DNA from: Crossiella sp. SN42 | Lineage (GTDB): Bacteria; Actinomycetota; Actinomycetes; Mycobacteriales; Pseudonocardiaceae | Length of the DNA: 64,000 nucleotides | Reading direction: 5' to 3' | Assembly (NCBI RefSeq): GCF_023897065.1 | Contig: NZ_JAMHIV010000001.1 | Span: 310,001 to 374,000 of the forward strand | Shown here: in pieces, positions 24,286 to 34,864 of the stretch | How positions within the stretch are numbered: the first letter of the stretch is position 1 | Layout of the letters: every line of letters starts with the position of its first letter | Notes under the pieces: model-generated | Databases searched by the model: none | What the model saw: the letters and a program-made list of their open reading frames with translations, nothing else | What the model was told of the DNA's origin: nothing | Program-made: the position numbers and the translations under genes

Positions 24286-27026
24286 GCGGAACGGAGCCCT
24301 TGCCGGACCTACTCGCGGCGCTGCACCGGCACGGCCGGGTGGCGCTGTTCGGACCGGCGGGCTCCGGCAAGACCGCGGTGGCCCACGGGGTGGCCGCCGC
24401 GGCGGCCAGGGGCGGCGCACTGGTGATGCGCTCCAGCCCCTGCGCCGAAGACCCGGCGATCGTCCACAGTGGACTGGCGGAGCTCCTCGCCTCGCTGGCT
24501 CCGCCGTCGCTGGCGATGGTCACCGGGGACCGCAGGGAGGTGCTGTCGGCGCTGGTGCGCCGCGGCCCGGCGCCCGCCAGGGGAACGGACCCCCTGGCGG
24601 TGCGCCTTGCCCTGGCTGAACTTCTGGACGCCCTGGCCGCGCGGGACGGGGTGCTGGTGGTGCTCGACGGCGTGCAGTGGCTGGACCCGGACAGCCGGGA
24701 CGCCCTGCGCGGCGCGCTGCGGGCGGTGCGCTCGCCCGGTCTGCGGCTGCTCACCACCGAGCGCAGGGCCACCGCCTCGGTGGCCGGGCACGAGCTGTGC
24801 CAGGAGAGCTGGCCGGTGCCGATGCCCGCGCTGACCCCGGACGCGCTGGTGGACCTGGTCACCGGCCTCGGCCTGCCGCACCGGTGGACCGGCCAGGTGC
24901 TCGCGCACAGCGGCGGCAACCCGGCGCTGGCGGTGGAGCTCACCCGCGCGCTGCTGGCCGGTGGCCGGGCCGCGCTGCCCCCGGAACCGCTGTCCCCCTC
25001 CCCCGGCGCGCGCGAGCTGATCCGGTTGTGGCTCAACGAGATCAGTGATCCGGTGCGGCGCTGCCTGGTGCTGGCCGCGCTGTGCCGGGACCCGACGGTG
25101 ACCGTGCTCAACCGGGTCCGCCCCGGCCTGGCCGCCGAGGAGCTGGCCACCGCGGAGGCGGCGCGGTTGCTGCGGGTGCGGCACGAGGAGATCCGGTTCA
25201 CCGCCGCGGCGATCCCGCTGGTGCTGGCCGCCGACGCCGGACCGGATGCCAGGGCGCGGGCGCACGCCCGGCTGGCCGACGCGGTGGACGATCCGGTGGC
25301 CGCGGTCTGGCACCAGGCGCACGCGCACCAGGAGCCCGACCGGGCGCTGGCGCGGCGGTTGCGCGCGGCCGCCGAGGAGTCCAGAACCCGTGGCGCGCAT
25401 GCCTTCGCGGCCGAACTGGGCCTGCTCGCCGCCCGCAGGCTGCCCCCTGGCGAGCACGCCGAACTGGTGGCCTGCCTGCTCGCGGCGGCCATCGACGCGG
25501 GCGCGGCCGGCCGGTCCGACCTGGCCAGGGAAGCCGCGCACCGGGTGCTGCCGCTGGCGCACCGGCCCGCCGACCGGGTGCGGGTGCGGCTGGCCCTGCT
25601 GGACGCGGCCTGCCAGCGGTTGCGCGGCACCGAGGAGGTGCTGGCCAAGGCCCGCGAGGAGGCGGGCGACGATCCGGAGCTGCTGGCCGAGGTGCACCTG
25701 CGCACCGCGATCAAGGCGCACATCGCCGACGGCGACACCCGCCGCGCCGCCGAGGAGGCCGGGCTGGCCGCCGCGCTGGCCACCGGCCGCGGACCGGCGC
25801 GCACCCTGGAACTGGCCCTGCTGATGCGGGCGAGAATGCAGCGTGGACTCGGCGACCCGGCCGCCGAACGAACCCTGGCCAGGGCCCTGGAGTGCGCGCC
25901 CGCGGTGTCCGCGCGGTTCCTGGCCGCCCGGCACGCCTTCTTCGACGACCGCCTGGACGCCGCCCGGGAAGAACTTCTCGCGCTGCTACAACATCCGGTG
26001 GCGCACTCCGGCGCGACCACCCAGCTGGCCGAGGTGCTGCGCTGCCTGGTCGAGCTGGAGGCCCGCGCCGGGCACTGCCGGGCCGCCATCGAGCACGCGC
26101 GGCGGCTCGCCGGGGTGCTCAGCGAGGCGGGCGCGGCCCCCGGACTGTCCTGGTACGCCATGGCCGTCGCCGAGTCCGCGGGCGGCGAGTTCGCCAGAGC
26201 GGCCCGACTGGCCCGCCTCGGCGCGGCGGCCGCCGAGGAGGAGGGTGACGTGGTGTTCCTGCCGCGCAGCCTGCTCGTGCTCGGCACGGTCGAGCTGGCC
26301 ACCGGCGAGGCCGCGCGGGCGGTGGCCGCGCTGGAGCGGGTGCGCGTGCTGGAGACCGCGCAGCAGATCGCCGACCCGTCCGTGCTGCGCTGGCACGGCG
26401 AACTGGCCGAAGCTCTGGTCGGCTCGGGTGACCCGGCCGCGGCCGCCACCCTGGTCGAACGCACCCGGCACCAGGCCCTCGCCCTGGACCGGCCAGGCGT
26501 GCTGGCCGCGCTGGACCGGGCCGAGGCCCTGGTGCGCATCGCGCGGCGCGACCTGGACGGCGCGGCCGGGCTGCTCACCGGCGCGGGCGAGCGCTTCGCC
26601 GGACTGGGCCTGCCGATCGAGCACGGCCGCACCCTGCTGGCGCTGGGCAGGCTGGAACGCAGCCGCCGCCGGGGCCCGGCCGCCCGGTCGGCGGTGCGCG
26701 CCGCGCTGACCGCCTTCCAGCAGCGCGGAGCCAGGCCGTGGGCCGCGCTGGCCGCCGCCGAGCTGGACCGCCTGGGCACCCCGGCCGCGGTCCGGCCCGC
26801 CGTGCGCGGGCTGACCGCGGCCGAGGCCGAGCTGGCCGCGCTGGTGGCCGAGGGCCTGGGCAACCGGGAGGCGGCCACCCGGCTGTTCCTCAGCGTCAAG
26901 ACGGTCGAGGGCAGGCTCACCCGGATCTACCGCAAGGTCGGCGTCCGCTCACGCGCCCAGCTGGTCGCCGCGCTGCGCCGGTCACCCGGAGGGCGCATTA
27001 GACCGGTGGATGGGGAAGTGACATAG
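24282..27026 (+). CDS. LAL-type (MalT-like) ATPase regulator with LuxR HTH
   Basis: About 914 aa from GTG 24282, coupled to the LysR gene. Walker A GPAGSGKT (24-31), Walker B LVVLDGVQWLD, a long Ala/Leu-rich TPR-like middle, and a C-terminal LuxR helix-turn-helix (LTAAEAELAALVAEGLGNRE, ending SVKTVEGRLTRIYRKVG). Large ATP-dependent LuxR regulators switch on catabolic or secondary-metabolism operons after binding an inducer (family knowledge). The chitinase operon begins 75 bases downstream on the same strand and is a candidate target. Confidence 0.85.
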   Translation: MSGTEPLPDLLAALHRHGRVALFGPAGSGKTAVAHGVAAAAARGGALVMRSSPCAEDPAIVHSGLAELLASLAPPSLAMVTGDRREVLSALVRRGPAPARGTDPLAVRLALAELLDALAARDGVLVVLDGVQWLDPDSRDALRGALRAVRSPGLRLLTTERRATASVAGHELCQESWPVPMPALTPDALVDLVTGLGLPHRWTGQVLAHSGGNPALAVELTRALLAGGRAALPPEPLSPSPGARELIRLWLNEISDPVRRCLVLAALCRDPTVTVLNRVRPGLAAEELATAEAARLLRVRHEEIRFTAAAIPLVLAADAGPDARARAHARLADAVDDPVAAVWHQAHAHQEPDRALARRLRAAAEESRTRGAHAFAAELGLLAARRLPPGEHAELVACLLAAAIDAGAAGRSDLAREAAHRVLPLAHRPADRVRVRLALLDAACQRLRGTEEVLAKAREEAGDDPELLAEVHLRTAIKAHIADGDTRRAAEEAGLAAALATGRGPARTLELALLMRARMQRGLGDPAAERTLARALECAPAVSARFLAARHAFFDDRLDAAREELLALLQHPVAHSGATTQLAEVLRCLVELEARAGHCRAAIEHARRLAGVLSEAGAAPGLSWYAMAVAESAGGEFARAARLARLGAAAAEEEGDVVFLPRSLLVLGTVELATGEAARAVAALERVRVLETAQQIADPSVLRWHGELAEALVGSGDPAAAATLVERTRHQALALDRPGVLAALDRAEALVRIARRDLDGAAGLLTGAGERFAGLGLPIEHGRTLLALGRLERSRRRGPAARSAVRAALTAFQQRGARPWAALAAAELDRLGTPAAVRPAVRGLTAAEAELAALVAEGLGNREAATRLFLSVKTVEGRLTRIYRKVGVRSRAQLVAALRRSPGGRIRPVDGEVT

Positions 27027-27063
27027 CCTGCCGGGGTCTCCAGGGTTGATCGTGGGAGCCAGT

Positions 27064-27079
27064 AATGGTTCAGACCACT
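27064..27079. promoter_or_regulatory. DasR-responsive-element-like operator
   Basis: AATGGTTCAGACCACT matches the Streptomyces dre sequence ACTGGTCTAGACCACT (from memory) at 13 of 16 positions and retains the TGGT...ACCA symmetry. It lies 22 bases before the first chitinase start, where a GntR-type DasR repressor released by glucosamine-6-phosphate would control chitinase expression. Confidence 0.65.
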
Positions 27080-27101
27080 CGGCCTCCCTCTAGGAGACTG
27101 C

Positions 27102-28502
27102 ATGCGATCCCCTGCCTTCCGGCGGTTCCTGGCCGCCTCGGCCGCGGGCGGACTGGCCCTGGCCGGTCTCACCGCACCCGCCTCAGCCGCCCCGCCCCCT
27201 GCCCCGGCGGCCGCGCCGCACGTCGTCAACTACTACCCGCAGTGGGCGGTGTACGGCCGCAACGTCCACCTCGGTCACATCGAGAAGAACGGCTCGGCCG
27301 ACGGGCTGACCGTGCTCAACTACGCCTTCGCCAACATCCACGCGACCAACCTCACCTGCTTCGAGAACACCGCCTCGGTGGGCAACCCCACCGATCCGGA
27401 CTACCCGAAGGACAACGCGGGTGACGCGCACGCCAACTACCAGCGGGTGATCACCGCCGAGCAGTCGGTGGACGGCGTGGCCGACAACCCCTCGGCCAAG
27501 CTGCGCGGCAACTTCAACCAGCTCAAGAAGCTCAAGGCCAAGCACCCCGGCATGAAGGTGCTGATGTCCATCGGCGGCTGGTCCTTCTCCAAGTTCTTCG
27601 CCGACGTGGCCAAGACCGACGCCGCGCGCAAGAAGTTCGTCCGCTCCTGCGTCGACCTCTACATCCGCGGCAACCTGCCGGTCCGCGACGACTGGGGCAC
27701 CGGCAAACCCGCCGGTGGCACGGGCACCGGGGCCGGCATCTTCGACGGCTTCGACCTGGACTGGGAGTACCCGGGCGGCGGCGGGCTCGAGGTCAACCAC
27801 GTCGATCCCAACGACAAGCAGAACTTCACCTTGCTGCTCAAGGAGTTCCGCACCCAGCTGGACGCGGTGCGCAAGGGCATGCTGCTGACCGCGTTCACCG
27901 CCTCCGACCCGGCCAAGATCGACCGCGGCCTGGAGCTGGAGCAGATCTTCAACTACCTGGACTTCGCCAACCTGCAAGGCTACGACTTCCACGGCTCGTC
28001 CTGGGAACCGAACCGGACCGGCCACCAGGCCAACATCCACCAGGACCCCAAGGACCCGAACCCGCCGGCGAGCCGGTTCAGCGTCGAGCAGGCGGTCAAA
28101 ATCTATCGGGACGCCGGGGTCCCGGCGAGCAAGATCCTCATCGGCATTCCCTTCTACGGCAGGGGCTGGACCGGTGTCGAGGACGGCGGGGCCAACGGCC
28201 TGTACCAGTCCGCGCAGGGACCGGCGACCGGCGACTTCCCCGAGGAACCGGGGGTGCGCGGCTACCGCAACCTGAAGTCCACATTGGACCCGTCGCAGAT
28301 CTTCCACGACGACACCGCGATCGCCACCTGGGGCTACGACGGCACCGACTTCTGGTCCTTCGACGACGAGACCACCATCGCCCGCAAGACCGCCTACATC
28401 AAGGAACAGGGCCTGGGCGGCGCGTTCGCCTGGAACCTGGCCGAGGACGACGGCACGCTCTCCCGCGCGATGCGCGAGGGCCTTACCGGGGGCAGGCGAT
28501 GA
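27102..28502 (+). CDS. Secreted family 18 chitinase
   Basis: 466 aa with a Sec signal ending ASAAPP. The GH18 active-site motif DGFDLDWEYP starts at 215, placing the catalytic acid at Glu222, and SIGGWSFSKFF is the second GH18 block. No carbohydrate-binding module is evident, so it is a single-domain enzyme of chitinase A/B-like length. Endo- or exo-hydrolysis of chitin outside the cell. AGGAG lies 5 bases before ATG 27102. Coupled by ATGA to a second chitinase. Confidence 0.93.
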   Translation: MRSPAFRRFLAASAAGGLALAGLTAPASAAPPPAPAAAPHVVNYYPQWAVYGRNVHLGHIEKNGSADGLTVLNYAFANIHATNLTCFENTASVGNPTDPDYPKDNAGDAHANYQRVITAEQSVDGVADNPSAKLRGNFNQLKKLKAKHPGMKVLMSIGGWSFSKFFADVAKTDAARKKFVRSCVDLYIRGNLPVRDDWGTGKPAGGTGTGAGIFDGFDLDWEYPGGGGLEVNHVDPNDKQNFTLLLKEFRTQLDAVRKGMLLTAFTASDPAKIDRGLELEQIFNYLDFANLQGYDFHGSSWEPNRTGHQANIHQDPKDPNPPASRFSVEQAVKIYRDAGVPASKILIGIPFYGRGWTGVEDGGANGLYQSAQGPATGDFPEEPGVRGYRNLKSTLDPSQIFHDDTAIATWGYDGTDFWSFDDETTIARKTAYIKEQGLGGAFAWNLAEDDGTLSRAMREGLTGGRR

Positions 28503-30592
28503 GGGGCTGGGGCGCGCTGGCGGCGGCGCTCACCCTGCTCGCGGCCGCGGCCGTCGCACCCGTCGCCGCCGCCCAGCCCGGCACCACGGCCGAGGACTGC
28601 CGTCCTGATGGCCTGTACCAGAAACCGGGCGTCACCGTGCCCTACTGCACGGTCTACGACGCGCAGGGCCGGGAGAAGATGGGCGCGCACGCCCGGCGCG
28701 TGATCGGCTACTTCACCAGCTGGCGCACCGGCCGCAACGGCGCGCCGTCCTACCTGGCGCACAACATCCCGTGGGACAAGGTGACCCACATCAACCACGC
28801 CTTCGCCCACGTCGGCACGGACAACCGGATCTCGGTCGGCCCGGACGGCCCGGACAACCCGCACACCGGCATGGAATGGCCGGGCGTGCCGGGCGCGGAG
28901 ATGGATCCCTCGCTGCCGTACAAGGGACATTTCAACCAGCTCAGCAAGCACAAGAAGCAGTACCCCTCGGTGCGCACGATGATCTCGGTGGGCGGCTGGG
29001 CGGAGTCCGGCGGCATCCTGCGCCCGGACGGCACCCGGGACGCCACCGGCGGCTTCTACAAGCTGACCCAGACCCAGGCGGCGATCGACACCTTCGCCGA
29101 CTCGGTGGTGACCTTCCTGCGCACGTACGGTTTCGACGGGGCGGACATCGACTACGAGTACGCCACCTCGGCGCCGTTCGCGGGCAACCCGGACGACTAC
29201 TGGATCTCCAACGCCCGGCGCGGCGAGCTGATGAAGGGCTACGTCGCGCTGATGAAGACGGTGCGGGAGAAGCTGGACACCGCCAGCGCGGCCGATGGCA
29301 AGCACTACCTGCTCACCGCCGCGGTGTCGGCCTCCGGCTGGCTGCTGCGCGGCGCGGAGACCTACCAGGTGACCCAGCACCTGGACTTCGCCAACCTGAT
29401 GACCTACGACCTGCACGGCTCCTGGAACCAGTACGCCGGGCCGAACGCCGCGCTCTTCGACGACGGCAAGGACGCGGAGCTGAAGTTCTGGGAGGTCTAC
29501 ACGACCCCGCAGTACGAGGGCATCGGACACCTCAACACCGACTGGGCCTACCACTACTTCCGCGGCGCCATGCCGGCCGGCCGGATCAACCTGGGCGTGC
29601 CCTTCTACACCAGGGGCTGGCAGGGCGTTTCCGGTGGCACCAACGGTTTGTGGGGCACCGCGCCGCTGCCCGACCAGACGAAGTGCCCGCCCGGCACCGG
29701 ATCCAGCGTCGGCTCGAAGGTGCCCTGCGGCAACGGCGCGGTCGGCATCGACAACCTGTGGCACGACGAGACCGCCGCCGGTGACGAGGTCCCCTCCGGC
29801 GTGAACCCCATGTGGCACGCCAAAAACCTGGAGGAGGGCATCACCCCCGACTACCTGGAGGCTTACGGACTCGACCCCAAGGACCCGAAGAACCAGCTCA
29901 CCGGCACCTACGCCGGCAACTACGACAGCACCCTGGTCTCCCCGTGGCTGTGGAACGAGCAGAAGAAGGTGTTCCTGTCCACAGAGGACGAACAGTCCCT
30001 GGCGGCCAAGGCGAAGTACGTGGCGGACAAGGGCATCGGCGGCCTGATGATCTGGGAGCTGGCCGGTGACTCGGCCTGGGACGCCAAGACCGGGCAGTAC
30101 CGGATGGGCCAGGACCTGATCACCACGATCAACGACGGCCTGCGCGGCGCGGCCCCCTACGGCAACACCAAGTCCGCCGCGCCCCGCCCGGCCGACGTGC
30201 TGGACGTGGGCGTGGAGCTGACCGGTTTCGCCCTGGGCGACGCCAACTACCCGATCACACCGAGGGTGCGCCTGACCAACCGGTCGACCACCACCATCCC
30301 GGCCGGGGCGAAGGTGGAGTTCGACTACGGCACCAGCGCCCCCGGCAGCATGAACGACCAGTCCGGCTTCGGCCTGACCGTGACCCGCAAGGGCCACACC
30401 GGCCCGAACATCGGCGGGTTGAAGGGCGACTTCCAGCACGCCTCGTTCACCCTGCCGGCCGGTCGGACCATCCCACCGGGCCGCACGCTGGAGCTCCAGG
30501 TGCGCTACTTCCTGCCGATAGCGACCCCGGGCAACTGGCGGGTGACCTTCGGCGGCCGCACCTACGGCCTGACCGCGGACCTGGCCCGCTGA
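28499..30592 (+). CDS. Secreted family 18 chitinase with C-terminal accessory domain
   Basis: 697 aa. Signal peptide (about 1-25, APVAAAQ). GH18 block DGADIDYEYA with catalytic Glu at about 220; SVGGWAESGG is the upstream block. The catalytic domain carries long insertions like chitinase D/ChiC types. A beta-rich C-terminal region of about 130 residues (from LDVGVELTGFALGDANY) resembles a chitin-binding/CBM-like module. It overlaps the first chitinase by ATGA, so the two are made together and likely complement each other. A strong hairpin follows. Confidence 0.92.
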   Translation: MRGWGALAAALTLLAAAAVAPVAAAQPGTTAEDCRPDGLYQKPGVTVPYCTVYDAQGREKMGAHARRVIGYFTSWRTGRNGAPSYLAHNIPWDKVTHINHAFAHVGTDNRISVGPDGPDNPHTGMEWPGVPGAEMDPSLPYKGHFNQLSKHKKQYPSVRTMISVGGWAESGGILRPDGTRDATGGFYKLTQTQAAIDTFADSVVTFLRTYGFDGADIDYEYATSAPFAGNPDDYWISNARRGELMKGYVALMKTVREKLDTASAADGKHYLLTAAVSASGWLLRGAETYQVTQHLDFANLMTYDLHGSWNQYAGPNAALFDDGKDAELKFWEVYTTPQYEGIGHLNTDWAYHYFRGAMPAGRINLGVPFYTRGWQGVSGGTNGLWGTAPLPDQTKCPPGTGSSVGSKVPCGNGAVGIDNLWHDETAAGDEVPSGVNPMWHAKNLEEGITPDYLEAYGLDPKDPKNQLTGTYAGNYDSTLVSPWLWNEQKKVFLSTEDEQSLAAKAKYVADKGIGGLMIWELAGDSAWDAKTGQYRMGQDLITTINDGLRGAAPYGNTKSAAPRPADVLDVGVELTGFALGDANYPITPRVRLTNRSTTTIPAGAKVEFDYGTSAPGSMNDQSGFGLTVTRKGHTGPNIGGLKGDFQHASFTLPAGRTIPPGRTLELQVRYFLPIATPGNWRVTFGGRTYGLTADLAR

Positions 30593-30598
30593 CGGATG

Positions 30599-30635
30599 GA
30601 CCGGGGTGGCGGGCGACCAGCCTGCCACCCCGGTC
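30599..30635. terminator. Bidirectional hairpin terminator after the chitinase operon
   Basis: Perfect 12-bp stem GACCGGGGTGGC/GCCACCCCGGTC with a 13-base loop, between the convergent chitinase operon and TIGR03086 gene. No U-run, as is usual in high-GC actinomycetes. Confidence 0.75.
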
Positions 30636-30636
30636 A

Positions 30637-31221
30637 CTACGGCCGACGGCCCAGGTAGGCGGCGAGGCGGGTGTAGACGTCGGCATCGCCGGGCACTGGC
30701 ACGGCAGGCCCGAACGGACCCTGGCCGCTGCGTTCTTCCGGCGGCGCGAACTTCGGGAACGCTTCGAGTGCCTGCGCGGCAAGGCCGGGATCGAGCTCGG
30801 CGAGACGGCCGGTGGCGTGCGCGAGGTCCCAGGAATGGGCGGTGAACTCGTGGGTGTAGGCATCCAGCGCGACCCGGCCGGGCAGCGTGGCCCAGGGCAG
30901 GGTGACCAGGCGGTCGAGCACCGCCTCCTCGGCCCACACCCGCTCGACCGCGCCGCGGGCCTGGGTGAAAGCACCGGCCCAGCCGTCATCGTCGATGCCG
31001 TCGATCACGTCGGGGACCTCGTGCGCGCCGGCCCCGGCGCCCACGCGGGCAAGCTTGTGCAGCACCCCGACCACATGCCCGAGCAGCGCGCGAACGTCGT
31101 AGTCGGCGCAGGGGGTGCGGTTGCCCAGCTCGTCGGGGCGCACCGCCGCGATCAGTTTCCCGATCTGGTCCAGTGACCGGGCGAACAGCGGACGTGGGTC
31201 GTGGACCGGCTGCATCGTCAT
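30637..31221 (-). CDS. TIGR03086-family metal-binding protein (DinB/mycothiol-dependent type)
   Basis: About 194 aa from ATG 31221 (MTMQPVHDPRPLF). The pattern NRTPCADYDVRALLGHVVG and DAYTHEFTAHSWDLAHATG gives the conserved His ligands of the DinB_2/maleylpyruvate-isomerase fold, where mycothiol-dependent enzymes are found (family knowledge). Reaction unknown. Ends right beside the shared terminator. Confidence 0.75.
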   Translation of the reverse strand: MTMQPVHDPRPLFARSLDQIGKLIAAVRPDELGNRTPCADYDVRALLGHVVGVLHKLARVGAGAGAHEVPDVIDGIDDDGWAGAFTQARGAVERVWAEEAVLDRLVTLPWATLPGRVALDAYTHEFTAHSWDLAHATGRLAELDPGLAAQALEAFPKFAPPEERSGQGPFGPAVPVPGDADVYTRLAAYLGRRP

Positions 31222-31309
31222 GTCGGGGACCCTATGAGCGCACCCCGACAATCCCGGCCTGCCCAGCGGGGCCCGGGTCAACCAGCGACCCGGACCCCGC
31301 CTGGCAAAC

Positions 31310-33562
<2,253 letters not shown>

Positions 33563-33573
33563 TCAAGCGGTGC

Positions 33574-34020
33574 TCAGGAACTGGTGGTGGAACAGTCGGG
33601 GCACACGCCCCAGTAGATGACCTCGGCCTCGTCGATGGCGAAACCGTGGTCCTCGGCGGCGGTCAGGCAGGGCGCCTCGCCGACGGCGCAGTCCACGTCG
33701 ACGATCGCGCCACAGGACCGGCACACGAGGTGGTGGTGGTTGTCCCCCACGCGCGCCTCGTAGCGGGCCACCAGCCCCGGCGGTTCGATCCGCCGCAGCA
33801 GTCCGGCCGTGGTGAGCGCGCGCAGCACGTCGTACACGGCCTGGTGGGACACCGCCCCGAGGTCGGCCCGCACGACACCGAGGATCGAGTCCGTGTCGGC
33901 GTGCGGGTGCTCGTGCACCGCGGACAGCACCGCCAGCCGGGGCCGCGTCACGCGCAGTGACACTCCCCGCAACATGCGCTCGAAGTCCGAAGTGGTGGGC
34001 ACCGCCGCAGTCTTGCGCAT
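33574..34020 (-). CDS. furA: Fur-family repressor FurA
   Basis: 148 aa. Winged helix ([20 protein letters not shown]), then the metal-site [12 protein letters not shown] and a terminal CPDC. In actinomycetes FurA represses itself and katG and senses peroxide through metal and Cys oxidation (established knowledge). The start ATG 34020 directly follows an AT-rich stretch (34021-34046) that is likely promoter and FurA box; a leaderless or near-leaderless message is plausible. Confidence 0.93.
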   Translation of the reverse strand: MRKTAAVPTTSDFERMLRGVSLRVTRPRLAVLSAVHEHPHADTDSILGVVRADLGAVSHQAVYDVLRALTTAGLLRRIEPPGLVARYEARVGDNHHHLVCRSCGAIVDVDCAVGEAPCLTAAEDHGFAIDEAEVIYWGVCPDCSTTSS

Positions 34021-34046
34021 TTTCTGGAATGAATCAAGTTTACGGT
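34021..34046 (-). promoter_or_regulatory. furA promoter/FurA-box region
   Basis: An AT-rich island immediately upstream of furA in otherwise high-GC DNA, reading CTTGATTCATTCCAGAAA on the furA strand. Location matches the furA operator of mycobacteria and streptomycetes; exact box not resolved. Confidence 0.45.
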
Positions 34047-34170
34047 CCGAGGGTGCCGCAGAGCACGCACGGGCGAGCGACCCGGGACGCGTGGTGCCGA
34101 GCTCGCGGAACCGTGGGTGTGATCATGGCAGTGGCGGCGGAACCGGGACGCGATGGTCCCCCTCAACGCA

Positions 34171-34195
34171 CAAAAAGGAGCGTGCCCGCTCCTTT
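34171..34195 (-). terminator. Intrinsic terminator-like hairpin, oriented leftward
   Basis: 8-bp perfect stem AAAGGAGC/GCTCCTTT with a 6-base loop. The five A at 34172-34176 become a U-run only for a leftward transcript. No leftward gene ends here; it would shield furA from antisense reading of the rgt-like operon or be a relic. Confidence 0.45.
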
Positions 34196-34219
34196 CCACC
34201 TTCAACTTATAGCGCACCG

Positions 34220-34240
34220 GGGGTCTTGCGGCAAGGCCCC
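34220..34240. promoter_or_regulatory. Rifamycin-associated element (RAE)-like inverted repeat
   Basis: Arms GGGGTCTTG and CAAGGCCCC flank CGG. The right 16 bases, CTTGCGGCAAGGCCCC, match the published RAE (about GGGGCTTGCGGCAAGGCCC, recalled) exactly, and one extra T splits the left arm. RAEs lie upstream of rifamycin-inactivating genes and helR and are needed for rifamycin induction (established knowledge). Confidence 0.7.
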
Positions 34241-34297
34241 ACTGATGCCGCACAATCACCGCCCTAAGCCCGTTACCTGCGGAAATGGAGTCGCTCT

Positions 34298-34864
34298 GTG
34301 CGAGTGTTGGTGTCGACGTACGGGTCACGCGGGGACGTGGAGCCGCTCGTGGGGCTCGCGGCGCGGTTGCGCGGACTCGGCGCGGAGGTGCGGGTGTGCG
34401 CGCCGCCGGACGAGGCGTTCGCGCACCGGCTGGCCGGGGTCGTGGTGGACGCGGTGCGCGCGCAGGGCCGCCGGGTGGTCCTCGGCAGTGGCTGGGCCGA
34501 TCTGACCACGGCGAACGACCTGGCAGACTGCTTCGTGGTCGGCGAGGTCAACCAGCAGGCGCTGTTCGGGCGGGTGGCCGCGGTGGTGCACCACGGCGGC
34601 GCGGGCACCACGACCACGGCGGCCCGCAGCGGCGTGCCGCAGGTGGTGGTGCCGCAGCGCGGGGACCAGCCGTACTGGGCCCGCCGGGTCGCCGAGCTGG
34701 GTGTCGGCGCGGCGCACGACGGTCCGGTGCCGACCTTCGAGTCGCTCTCCGGCGCGCTGCGCTCGATCCTCAACGAGGAGACCAGCGCCAGGGCTCGCGC
34801 CCTGGCGGGCATGATCCGCACCGACGGGGCGACCGTGGCCGCGGCGCTGCTGCTCAACGCGTGA
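34298..34864 (+). pseudogene. Internally deleted GT1 glycosyltransferase, rifamycin glycosyltransferase (Rgt)-like
   Basis: 188 aa where the family has about 400. Residues 1-47 ([20 protein letters not shown] onward) are the N-terminus of a GtfA/Rgt-type glycosyltransferase. From about 50 the sequence jumps to the C-terminal nucleotide-sugar domain ([11 protein letters not shown], then [20 protein letters not shown]). Roughly 200 central residues, including most of the acceptor domain, are missing while frame is kept. GTG 34298 with GGAAATGGAG upstream. Probably inactive as a transferase but still translated, its stop overlapping the HelD start as GTGA. Confidence 0.8.

Noticed and set aside
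34171-34195. Hairpin as a rightward terminator for an upstream gene
   Set aside because: The run of T is present only on the opposite strand and no rightward gene precedes it.
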